NCBI RefSeq assembly: GCF_001482305.1
Contig: NZ_LOHP01000102.1
Location: 1-39,572, forward strand
Direction: 5' to 3'
Source: Leucobacter sp. G161
Lineage (GTDB): Bacteria > Actinomycetota > Actinomycetes > Actinomycetales > Microbacteriaceae
Length of the DNA: 39,572 nt
The notes beneath the pieces were generated by a model. The model saw only the letters and a program-made list of their open reading frames with translations. It made no database searches and was not told the DNA's origin. Below, piece by piece: positions 7,783 to 15,408 of the stretch. Every line of letters begins with the position of its first letter. Position 1 is the stretch's first letter. Made by a program: the position numbers and the translations under genes.

Positions 7783-7856
7783 TAGCTGAGGCGGGACTCG
7801 ATCCCGCGACCTCACGATTATGAGTCGTGCGCTCTAACCAGCTGAGCTACTCAGCC
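7783..7856 (-). tRNA. tRNA-Met (anticodon CAT)
   Basis: A 74-base cloverleaf: acceptor GGCTGAG pairing with CTCAGCT, D-arm AGCTCAGCTGGTTAGAGC, anticodon arm CACGA-CTCATAA-TCGTG and T-arm GCGGG-ATCGAGT-CCCGC. Anticodon CAT could be elongator Met or lysidine-modified Ile; the sequence resembles the elongator Met of actinobacteria. No 3' CCA is encoded. The terminator 14 bases downstream probably serves this and the upstream tRNA-Thr. Confidence 0.93.
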
Positions 7857-7860
7857 AAAC

Positions 7861-7882
7861 TGGCCCGCACTGAGGCGGGCCA
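7861..7882. other. hairpin between the two tRNA genes
   Basis: TGGCCCGC-ACTGAG-GCGGGCCA, an eight-base perfect stem in the 35-base spacer. It is probably a processing structure in a tRNA-Thr/tRNA-Met precursor, or a weak terminator. Confidence 0.5.
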
Positions 7883-7891
7883 GAGAGTCAG

Positions 7892-7963
<72 letters not shown>

Positions 7964-8157
7964 GTAGTCGCGTAGCCGCGACAACCGTTAGAGCGTACCA
8001 CCTTGTCGGATCGAATGCGAATTCGGGCGGACCCGTCCGGGCGTGGCGCGGCGAGCAGCCAGCTCTCCGTTTGGGCCACCCCGGGCTTGGTAAGGTTACG
8101 TCGAACTGCGGTCGCATTCGCGGGCCCGCACGGAGCGCGTTTGCGATGGGAGTCAGC

Positions 8158-8691
8158 GTGAAGAATCTGTTCGTCGCCGTCATGGGCCTGGTGCTCGCGG
8201 TGTGGATGTCGGCCGGCCGCTGGTTCTTCGGCATTGGCGGCAGCCTCACCTGGTGGTACGTGCCGGCAATCGGGCTGACCTACGCCGTGCTGCTGCTCTG
8301 GGTCGGTCACCGCATGGCCGTCACCGAGCGTCGCGGGAAGCGCATCGGTCGTTCGGTCTGGGTCACGCTGATCCTGTCGTGGGTCTGCGCGATCGGCTTC
8401 GGATTCACCGTGCCCGATAACGTCGGGGGTGAGCTCGTCTCGATCATCAGTCACGCCGCTGGCTCGCAGTTCTCGGCAGAGATGTCGATCGCGCTATGCA
8501 ACCCGCTCGGGATCATCGCATTCGCGCTGGCGTTCTTCGCGCTCGGCATCGCAATCGCGAACGGCAAGGACCCCAAGCCCGAAGAGGATGAGATCTACGA
8601 CGACGAGCAGCCCGGTGAGACCCGGATGGTTCCGCACCCACTCATTCACAAGGTACGTGCGGAACCCGGGACCGTCACGAAGAGCCTCTAG
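8158..8691 (+). CDS. four-helix membrane protein with acidic tail, unknown
   Basis: A GTG at 8158 with GGGAG five bases upstream gives 177 residues; an ATG at 8146 is the alternative. Four helices are visible (VAVMGLVLAVWMSAGRWFF; VPAIGLTYAVLLLWVG; SVWVTLILSWVCAIGFGFTV; 'PLGIIAFALAFFALGIAIA'). They are followed by a cytoplasmic tail rich in Asp/Glu (DPKPEEDEIYDDEQPGE). I do not recognise a function; small proteins like this are common unnamed membrane proteins in Microbacteriaceae. Its stop codon TAG shares the palindrome CTAG (8688-8691) with the stop of the convergent YhgE gene, so the two genes end on the same four bases. Confidence 0.75.
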   Translation: MKNLFVAVMGLVLAVWMSAGRWFFGIGGSLTWWYVPAIGLTYAVLLLWVGHRMAVTERRGKRIGRSVWVTLILSWVCAIGFGFTVPDNVGGELVSIISHAAGSQFSAEMSIALCNPLGIIAFALAFFALGIAIANGKDPKPEEDEIYDDEQPGETRMVPHPLIHKVRAEPGTVTKSL

Positions 8692-10778
8692 GCTCGGCGC
8701 TCCCGCGCAACTGCCCACGCGGTCAACGCAACGCCAGCGGCACCCCAGAGCACCAGAAGCGCGGCAGCGCCCCCGGCTCCGCCGCCACCGGCCGCGATGG
8801 CCTGAAATCCGCTGAACGCGGCTCCGATCGGGCTCGCATCCCCGACGGTTGCCAGCAGCCCTGGCACGGTTGACACGATGCCGACGGTGAACGCAATGAC
8901 GAGGAGCGCGAACGCGGCGAATCTGCCAAAGCCACCGAACCTCGCGGAGAGCCCCTGCACGACGAGCGAGAACGCGATGCCTGCGAGCACGGCGAGGCCG
9001 AAGAACCCTGCGGCCTGCGGGAAGTCGTAGCGGAGGGCGAGCGGGAGCACGATGCCTGCGATCGCGCCCTGTGCTGCACCGAGCAGCACCGCTGGAAGGG
9101 CGCTGCGCATCGCGATTGCGAGCACGCCCTTCGCGGCCTCGCGGGTGCGCGACCAGAGCGGGGACAGCACGAGGAACGCGGCGAGCGCGCCCGCCCACAG
9201 GGCAATGCCAGCAAACAGCGGCACCCCTGAGGCGTTGAACAGCTCGTCGCTCTCCCCCTCGGACGTGACAGATTCGACGGCCGTCTTGGCCATGACGTCG
9301 CGCTCAGCCTCGGTGTAGTTCGGGATCTGCGCGGCGGCTTCGCCCAGCCCAGTCGCGAGGGTGTGCGTACCCTTCGCCGCAGCGTCCGCGCCCTCGGCTA
9401 GTTTGCCCGCGCCGTCAGCCAGCTCTGGCGTCTGCGCCGACAGCTCGCTCACGCCAGCGGAGAGCTCATTGACGCCGGCCGAGAGCGCACCTGCGCCACC
9501 GGCGAGTTCCGACGCACCGCCGGCAAGTTGTGAAGCGCCCCCGGCGAGCGCGTTGGCGCCGCTGGCGAGTTCAGACACTCCACCGGAGAACCCCCGGAGC
9601 CCGTCCGCGAGTTCCTGCTGGCCCGCGGCCGACGCGGCGATACCGCCGGCAAGCTGTTCACCGCCCTGCTTCAACTCCGTCAGCTGGTTGCCCGGCCCAT
9701 CGACAGCGATGCCCTGCACCTCTGCGATCACCCTGTCGAGCGCCGCCAGAATGTCGTCAACCGCTACCTCGCCGGGTGGGATCGGGATGACACCGCTTGC
9801 GATCGCGTCGCGCAGCTCTTGCAGCGGGGCGACCGCCTGGCCGACGCCCGTCTGCACCCCGGACACGATGGAGTTGATCCCCGCAACGTACTTTCCTGTC
9901 TCGTCTGCGAGGAGCTTCCCGCCCGCGGCGGCGTCCTGAGCGCCTGCAGCGAGCTCAGCGGCTCCGTCTGCGAGGTCGGACGCCCCGCTGGCCAGCCCGC
10001 TCACGCCACCCGAGAGCTCCTGCGCGCCAGTTGCCAGGCCGCCAGCGCCGCCGGCGAGTTCAGATGCGCCGCCCGAGAGCTGCTGCGTGCCTGCGGCGAG
10101 CTGCTGCGTGCCGTCGGCAAGCAGCTGGGTGCCGTCCGCGAGCTCGCCCGCACCGTCGGCGAGCTGTGTGCCGCCGTCGGCAAGCTTGTCGGCGCCGTCG
10201 GCGGCGTCGCTGATCCCGTCGTGGATCCCGGACATGCCGACGAAGACCCCGCCGACGAACTGCTCGCCCAGCTGCTGGTTGAGTACTCGAGTCGCGGTCT
10301 GCGTGACGATCCCTGACAGCGCGGTGTCCAGGAGTCTGCCGCGGTCGCTTTCGGCGATCTGGATGGTCGCCGCGCGGGCCTCTTCGGGCCCGACCGAGAG
10401 CGAGGTCGCCGCTGCCGAGAAGCTCTTCGGGATGGTGATCGAGGTCGCGAAGCGGCCATCGGCAAGCCCGGCTTCCGCATCGTCTGCATCGGTGAGCACC
10501 CAGGTGAAGTTCTGCCGGGGCTCGTCATCGGCGTCGCCGGTATCGCCGCCGGAGATGAGCTCCGCCGCGAGTACACGGCCGAGCGGCACGAGCTGGCCGT
10601 CGAGCTCGATGGGCTCGTCTTCATTCACCACTGCGGCTGTGATGGTGTCGAGGCGGTCGCTCGGGCTCCACAATCCCCACAGGAACAGGCCCGCCACGGT
10701 GAGGGGCACGAGCAGCAATCCCAGGAGTGTTGTCCAGCTAATGCGCTTGCCGCGGAGCGGGGTGAGTGCGGGGGTCAT
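8688..10778 (-). CDS. YhgE/Pip family membrane protein with heptad repeats
   Basis: 696 residues. One membrane helix near the N-terminus (about 16-37, 'WTTLLGLLLVPLTVAGLFLW') is followed by a long extracytoplasmic region. About five helices lie at the C-terminus (roughly 515-690, for example 'GVPLFAGIALWAGALAAFLV'). This is the architecture of YhgE/Pip proteins, relatives of the phage-infection protein and of the type VII secretion component EsaA/YueB. The central region holds two blocks of a seven-residue repeat of the form ELAxGAx/LADGAxE (about residues 190-290 and 376-490). They predict a long helical rod able to span the cell wall. The ATG overlaps the MMPL stop in ATGA, so the two are translationally coupled. 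An envelope export or assembly role is inferred. Confidence 0.85.
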   Translation of the reverse strand: MTPALTPLRGKRISWTTLLGLLLVPLTVAGLFLWGLWSPSDRLDTITAAVVNEDEPIELDGQLVPLGRVLAAELISGGDTGDADDEPRQNFTWVLTDADDAEAGLADGRFATSITIPKSFSAAATSLSVGPEEARAATIQIAESDRGRLLDTALSGIVTQTATRVLNQQLGEQFVGGVFVGMSGIHDGISDAADGADKLADGGTQLADGAGELADGTQLLADGTQQLAAGTQQLSGGASELAGGAGGLATGAQELSGGVSGLASGASDLADGAAELAAGAQDAAAGGKLLADETGKYVAGINSIVSGVQTGVGQAVAPLQELRDAIASGVIPIPPGEVAVDDILAALDRVIAEVQGIAVDGPGNQLTELKQGGEQLAGGIAASAAGQQELADGLRGFSGGVSELASGANALAGGASQLAGGASELAGGAGALSAGVNELSAGVSELSAQTPELADGAGKLAEGADAAAKGTHTLATGLGEAAAQIPNYTEAERDVMAKTAVESVTSEGESDELFNASGVPLFAGIALWAGALAAFLVLSPLWSRTREAAKGVLAIAMRSALPAVLLGAAQGAIAGIVLPLALRYDFPQAAGFFGLAVLAGIAFSLVVQGLSARFGGFGRFAAFALLVIAFTVGIVSTVPGLLATVGDASPIGAAFSGFQAIAAGGGGAGGAAALLVLWGAAGVALTAWAVARERRA
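9308..9650 (-). repeat. degenerate 21-base repeats, block 2 of the YhgE rod
   Basis: Codes for repeated heptads such as GGVSELA, GGASQLA and GGASELA. The DNA repeats in steps of 21 bases but is not identical, so the unit has been kept at protein level. Confidence 0.7.
9908..10209 (-). repeat. degenerate 21-base repeats, block 1 of the YhgE rod
   Basis: Codes for about thirteen heptads such as DGAGELA, DGTQLLA and AGTQQLS. Same unit as block 2, separated from it by a non-repetitive hinge of about 85 residues. Confidence 0.7.
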
Positions 10779-13528
10779 CGTGCGCCCTCCAGTTCGAGGC
10801 GTTCGGTTCGTTCGGTGTCGTGGGTGGCCGCGGTGTAGCCATCGGGCAGGAGCCGTTCGGCGATCCGTTGGTCTCCGAGCACGACGAGGATCGGTGGTGT
10901 CCCCTCGCGCGTGCGGTCGACGTTCCAGGCGGCGAGCGCGGAGCGAGCGTCAGTGATCGCGGCCGGCTGGAGCGGGGCGAGTTCCGCGTCCCGCAGGTCG
11001 AGCACGAGCAGTGCTGGCCCGTCACGCAGGGCCTGGCGGAGCGTGTCGGGGGCCGCCCACGCGGAGCGCGCCCGCAGGGACCCGGCGCGTTCGGGGAGCA
11101 GGAGTCCGTCGACCTTCAGGGTGCCAGCGATGACGCGTCCTCGCCCGCTGAGTGCTTGCGCGAGCGGGAAGCTCACGGGGTCACGCGGGTTCAGGATCAA
11201 GGCTTCGCTCGCGGCGAGCCTGAGCGCGGGGGTCTTGAGGTTTGTCGAACGACCCCGCAGCGTGAGCCGGTCCGAGCCGATGCGCGCCTGCGGCATGTCA
11301 GCGGGCCACTCGGCGTGCGCGATCTCGCGCGCGAGCCCCTCGCCCTCGACGTCGAATGACGGCAGCACGCGGGCGAGCCAGCGGGGCATCTGCCATGCGC
11401 GGTCGCCGAGCAGCGCGAGCACGGCGGGCACGAGTGTCATGCGCACGATGAAGGCATCGACGAAGACACCGACGGCGAGGCCGAGCGCGATGACCTTAAT
11501 ACTCGGGTCGCCGGCTGGCACGAAAGCCGCGAACACGGCGATCATGATGAGCGCGGCCGCGGTGACGACCTTCGCCGAGCCCACGAAGCCGCGGTGGATC
11601 GCGCGCTGCGCGTCGCCGCCGTGCACGTACTCCTCACGCATTCGGGCGACGAGGAAGACCTCGTAGTCCATCGCGAGCCCAAACAGCACGCCCATGAGAA
11701 TGATCGGCATAAAGCTGAGCACGGGGCCCGTGGAGCTCACCTGCAGCAGGTCAGACAGCCAGCCCCACTGGAACACGGCGACGACCGCGCCGAAGGCGAC
11801 GCCGACCGAGAGAAGGTAGCCGAGGGTCGCCTTGATCGGCACCCAGACGCTGCGGAAGACCATCGCGAGCAGCACGAGCGACAGCCCGACAACGAAGATG
11901 CCGAATGGCAAGAGCGCGGTCATGAGCTGCGCGGACACGTCGATGCCGACGGCCGTGAAGCCGGTGACCGCGAGGCTCACGCCGTACTTCTTCTCCCACT
12001 CGTCGTGGTGGGATCGGAGCTCCTTCACGAGCTCGGTCGTGCTCGCGGCGTGCGCGCCCTCCTCAGGGATGATCTGGATGATGCCCGTGTCTGCCCCCGG
12101 GTTCGGGGTTGCGAGCGGCACCTCCGCGACGCCCGGCACCTGCTCGACCTCGCGCTTGAGGTCATCCATGAGCCCGAGCGGGTCGGTGCTCGAAATGATC
12201 GAGCCCGTGAGCAGGAGCGGCGCGTTGAAGCCCTCGCCGAAGTGTTCGCCCGTGAGTTCGTGGGTGACTCGGGCCGGGTCGTCGGCCGACAGGGACGTCG
12301 CGTCCGGCAGGGCGAGCCGCAACTGCAGCGCCGGGATCGAGCCCACTCCGAGGGCGATCAGCACCGCGAGAATCGTCACAATGGGACGTTTGGTCGCGCC
12401 ACGTACCCAGCCGGCGAAGAAGCGGTCGGCGCGGGTCGGCGCGAGTTCGATGGGCTCGGCGGCCTCGATGGCTTCGGCGGAGGGCCGGTGTTTGCGCGGC
12501 AGGATCCGCATCCCGGCCATCGACAGCACAGCAGGCGTCAGCGTGACCGCGATGAGCACCGCGACCGCGACCGCCGCCGCGGCCGCGACGCCGAGGGCGG
12601 TAAGGAACGGGATACCGGCGACGGAGAGACCGACAAGAGCGATGATCACCGTCAGGCCGGCGAACACTACCGCGGAGCCAGAGGTCGCCGTGGCTCGCGC
12701 GATTGACTCGCGCACCCCCAGACCTGAACGCAATTGTTCTTGGTGCCTGCTCACGATAAAGAGGGTGTAGTCGATACCGACCGCGAGCCCGAGCATGAGG
12801 GCGAGCATCGGCGTGGTCGAGGTGAGGTCCACAAACGCGGTGACGAAGAACAGCCCGGCGATCGATACGCCGACGCCGATGAGCGCGATGAGCAGCGGCA
12901 TGCCGGCCGCGATGAGCGAGCCGAGGGTGAGGATCAGCACGACGAAGGCGACCACGACACCGATGGCCTCCGTCGGGCTCAGCCCCGGGACAGCGGCGGA
13001 GAACATCTCCCCGCCGTACGAGACCTCGGCGCCCGCGGGGAGGCTCGTCCTGAGGCCGTCGGTTGCCGCCGCGATCCCGTCGACCGTCTCCGCGTCGACG
13101 CTCGTCATCTCGCCTTCGACCCGCACCTGCATGAGCAAGGCCTCGCCGTCGGGCGAGATGTCGGTGTTCGCTGCGGCCTCCTCGCCCGTGCCGAAGGGAG
13201 TGAGCACCGCGGTGACATCGGGGAGCTGCGCGAGTTCGTCCGCGGCGTCGAGCACGGCGGAGCGGTACGGGTCTGCTTCGAGCTGCCCGGAATCCGGCGC
13301 GACGACGATGATCGTTGCGCTCGTACCGCTCACCTCGGGGAAGGTGTGCGACAGCGAGGTGATTGCGTCCTGCGCCTCGGTGCCAGGGATCGTGATCGGG
13401 GCATTCGCGCCCTTACCGAAGACGAGGGCGCCACCGGCGAGCAGCGCGAGCAGCAGCAGCCAGACGGCCAGCACGAACCACTTCGCGCGCGCGGCCCAGC
13501 GTCCGAGCGCATACAGTGCGGATGACAT
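10775..13528 (-). CDS. MMPL/RND-family transporter with a degenerate ABC-ATPase-like C-terminus
   Basis: 917 residues. The first 710 or so are a standard MMPL protein of two matching halves, each with one lone helix, a large external loop and a five-helix bundle. In the first half the bundle holds 'LALMLGLAVGIDYTLFIVSR', and in the second 'ILMGVLFGLAMDYEVFLVAR', with the GIDY/AMDY motifs of proton-driven RND proteins. The last 165 residues (about 752-917) are not part of the family. They read like an ABC nucleotide-binding domain that has lost its Walker A: 'RLTLRG', then 'ALSGRGRVIAGTLKVDGLLL', a Walker-B-like 'ALLVLDLRDAEL' and 'PPILVVLGD'. GGGGGG precedes the ATG. Substrate is unknown; lipids or drugs are typical of the family. 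Confidence 0.88.
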   Translation of the reverse strand: MSSALYALGRWAARAKWFVLAVWLLLLALLAGGALVFGKGANAPITIPGTEAQDAITSLSHTFPEVSGTSATIIVVAPDSGQLEADPYRSAVLDAADELAQLPDVTAVLTPFGTGEEAAANTDISPDGEALLMQVRVEGEMTSVDAETVDGIAAATDGLRTSLPAGAEVSYGGEMFSAAVPGLSPTEAIGVVVAFVVLILTLGSLIAAGMPLLIALIGVGVSIAGLFFVTAFVDLTSTTPMLALMLGLAVGIDYTLFIVSRHQEQLRSGLGVRESIARATATSGSAVVFAGLTVIIALVGLSVAGIPFLTALGVAAAAAVAVAVLIAVTLTPAVLSMAGMRILPRKHRPSAEAIEAAEPIELAPTRADRFFAGWVRGATKRPIVTILAVLIALGVGSIPALQLRLALPDATSLSADDPARVTHELTGEHFGEGFNAPLLLTGSIISSTDPLGLMDDLKREVEQVPGVAEVPLATPNPGADTGIIQIIPEEGAHAASTTELVKELRSHHDEWEKKYGVSLAVTGFTAVGIDVSAQLMTALLPFGIFVVGLSLVLLAMVFRSVWVPIKATLGYLLSVGVAFGAVVAVFQWGWLSDLLQVSSTGPVLSFMPIILMGVLFGLAMDYEVFLVARMREEYVHGGDAQRAIHRGFVGSAKVVTAAALIMIAVFAAFVPAGDPSIKVIALGLAVGVFVDAFIVRMTLVPAVLALLGDRAWQMPRWLARVLPSFDVEGEGLAREIAHAEWPADMPQARIGSDRLTLRGRSTNLKTPALRLAASEALILNPRDPVSFPLAQALSGRGRVIAGTLKVDGLLLPERAGSLRARSAWAAPDTLRQALRDGPALLVLDLRDAELAPLQPAAITDARSALAAWNVDRTREGTPPILVVLGDQRIAERLLPDGYTAATHDTERTERLELEGAR

Positions 13529-13551
13529 ACGATCCCCCCAGAATGGCGATA

Positions 13552-13567
13552 GATACAGGTATGTATC
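13552..13567. promoter_or_regulatory. TetR operator, site 1
   Basis: GATACA-GGTA-TGTATC is a perfect six-base inverted repeat just upstream of the MMPL start. It matches site 2 at 11 of 14 core positions. Its centre is 22 bases from that of site 2, about two turns of DNA, so two dimers could bind one face. Confidence 0.65.
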
Positions 13568-13574
13568 CGTTTCA

Positions 13575-13588
13575 ATACAGTACTGTAT
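13575..13588. promoter_or_regulatory. TetR operator, site 2
   Basis: ATACAGTACTGTAT is a perfect 14-base palindrome in the divergent region between the MMPL operon and the TetR gene. It is the expected form and place for autoregulation by that TetR protein. Confidence 0.75.
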
Positions 13589-13623
13589 GGGGTAAGCCTG
13601 TCGAGAATCTGTGAGGGGGTCCG

Positions 13624-14286
13624 ATGTTCGAAGAAATCTCAGCCAACGAAACCGATCCGGTAAGTGCGAGGCGCCGCGAGACCCGCTCCCGGCTACTCGA
13701 TGCCGCCACCGATGTCTTCACCGAACTCGGGTTCCAAGGCGCGTCAATCGAACGCATCTGCGCACGCGCCGAATTCACCAGGGGCGCGTTCTACTCGAAC
13801 TTCTCAACGAAGGAAGAGCTGTTCATTGCGCTCCTCGAGCGCGAGTACGAGGCGAGAGCGCACCTGATTCGGGCGCGCGCAGCGGCACTCACGACCTACC
13901 TCACGGACACCGAGGTCGAGCTCTCCCCGCAGAGCGTCGCCAGCATCGTCACCGAGTTCCTCGCACCTCTCGGACAAGAGGCGAGCTGGTTCACGCTCGA
14001 AACCGAGTTCCTGCTCATGACGCTCCGGGATCCGGCCGGCCCGGTGCAGTACTCCGATTTCAAATCGCAGTTCCGCGACGAACTCAACGCCGTCGTCGAG
14101 GGCATCGTGCACGCAGCGGGGCGGCGCTTCACGATTGACCCGAACCGCGCGCTCACGATCCTCGCGAGCGTGTACGAGCGCGCAATTCGCGCAAGCGCGC
14201 TCGGCGGCCTCGAGGCCCCCGAGGGGCTTGCCGGCCTTGGCGAGAGCTTCGCTGAGCTCCTGTTCGCCATCACCGAGTGCGCGTAG
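13624..14286 (+). CDS. TetR-family regulator of the MMPL-YhgE operon
   Basis: 220 residues. The helix-turn-helix lies at about 18-65: 'RRRETRSRLLDAATDVFTEL', 'GASIERICARAEFTRGAFYS' and 'NFSTKEELFIALLEREYE'. The C-terminal ligand domain is variable, as usual. The gene is divergent from the MMPL operon with two palindromes between them, so it very likely represses both directions and is released by a substrate of the exporter. The ATG has GAGGGGG four bases upstream. Confidence 0.88.
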   Translation: MFEEISANETDPVSARRRETRSRLLDAATDVFTELGFQGASIERICARAEFTRGAFYSNFSTKEELFIALLEREYEARAHLIRARAAALTTYLTDTEVELSPQSVASIVTEFLAPLGQEASWFTLETEFLLMTLRDPAGPVQYSDFKSQFRDELNAVVEGIVHAAGRRFTIDPNRALTILASVYERAIRASALGGLEAPEGLAGLGESFAELLFAITECA

Positions 14287-14287
14287 C

Positions 14288-14307
14288 GTGGGCGCAAGCG
14301 CGCCCAC
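14288..14307. terminator. hairpin terminator between convergent genes
   Basis: GTGGGCGC-AAGC-GCGCCCAC is an eight-base perfect stem followed by GTGTTTTA. It separates the TetR gene from the convergent dehydrogenase gene. Confidence 0.65.
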
Positions 14308-14313
14308 AGTGTT

Positions 14314-15380
14314 TTAGAGCGTCGGCGCGGTCGCGACGGCGCTCTGGCCGGGCTCAGCCGAGATCTGCAGCAACACCTTGAGCGACGCCCCCGGAGCCAT
14401 CGCGGTCTCAAACGCGTCGACAGCATCCGAGAGCGTGAAGACGTGCGTGACCACCTCGTCGAGTGCGGGCGTGCGCGCGATAAGCGCGATCGCCTCGTCA
14501 AGTTCAATATCGAACCGCTGTGAGCCGTGGATCTTGATTTCTTTCGCGACGATCGGCCCGATGTTCACGGGCAGGTCGCCTGCCGGAAGGATGCCGAGCT
14601 GCACGATCGTGCCGCCGGCAACCACCGCGTCGATCGCTCCGGAGAGGGCGCGCGGCGAACCAGACGCTTCGATCGCGACGTCGAACGAGCCTGCCGCGAC
14701 GGGCTCGTCCACGCCGAGCTGCACGGCCACACCGGCGCCGAGCGCGCGCGCAGTCTGGAGCGGAGCTGCCTGCAGATCAATAGCGACGATCTCGGCCGCA
14801 CCGCGCTCGCGGAGAGCCGCAACCGCGAGACACCCAATCGGTCCAGCGCCGAAGACCGCGACGCGCTTCCCCGCGTAATCGAGGCCTGCCTGCGCAACAC
14901 CGTGCAGTGCAACCGCGAGCGGTTCAGCGAGTGCTGCGCGCCGCAGCGGCACCCCGTACGGCACGTGGCGGAGCTGGCCCTCGTTCACGATGATCCGCTC
15001 TACGAATGCCCCCTGCGTGTGTGGCGTCGTCGCGGCGCTGCCGAGGTAGCTCCCCGGCAACAAGTGGTAGCCCCGGCCCGCAACACCGCCCGGCGGCGGG
15101 GCGGGCGGGCCGGGTGGATCGCAACACTCCCACCAACCACGACGTCAGCAGCGACTCCGTCACCGGTCGCTTCGATCACGCCGACGACCTCGTGACCGAG
15201 AATCATCGGCTCGTTCACGACGAAGGCGCCGTTGCGCCCCTGGCCGTAGTAGTGCAAATCGCTTCCGCAGATTCCGCCGTAGACCACCCGAACGGCAACC
15301 TCGCCCGGCCCTGCTACTGGAGTTGGCAACTCGTCAATTCGCAGGTCTTTCGCTGCGTGCACTACTACGGCTCTCATCAT
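14314..15380 (-). pseudogene. frameshifted zinc-dependent dehydrogenase (idonate/sorbitol type)
   Basis: Medium-chain dehydrogenase expected to oxidise a polyol or sugar acid with NAD(P). The N-terminal frame starts at ATG 15380 (AGAGG two bases upstream) and holds the catalytic zinc motif 'GGICGSDLHYYG' and 'MILGHEVVG'. It runs off frame in the GC-rich run near 15070-15110. The next frame resumes with GSYLGSAATTPHTQGAFVE and 'AALAEPLAVALHGV', the Rossmann motif 'VAVFGAGPIGCLAV', and ends at 14314. The total length is 1067 bases, not a multiple of three; repaired, it would be about 355 residues, as in L-idonate 5-dehydrogenases. The break lies where the structural-zinc lobe would be, and no CxxCxxC is left in either frame. 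A sequencing error in the GC run is possible. Confidence 0.75.
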
Positions 15381-15408
15381 GTCCTCTCGTTGCGCGGTGA
15401 GGCGCAGC

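Noticed and set aside
9361..9939. Plus-strand Ser/Pro/Ala-rich frame opposite the YhgE repeats
   Set aside because: Looks like a secreted repeat protein but is only the reverse of the heptad repeats; no start signal.
9308..10209. CRISPR-like array
   Set aside because: The periodic 21-base units are coding heptads, in frame and not identical; no spacers.
11594..13595. Several long plus-strand frames opposite the MMPL gene
   Set aside because: Same shadow effect; the minus strand has unmistakable RND motifs.
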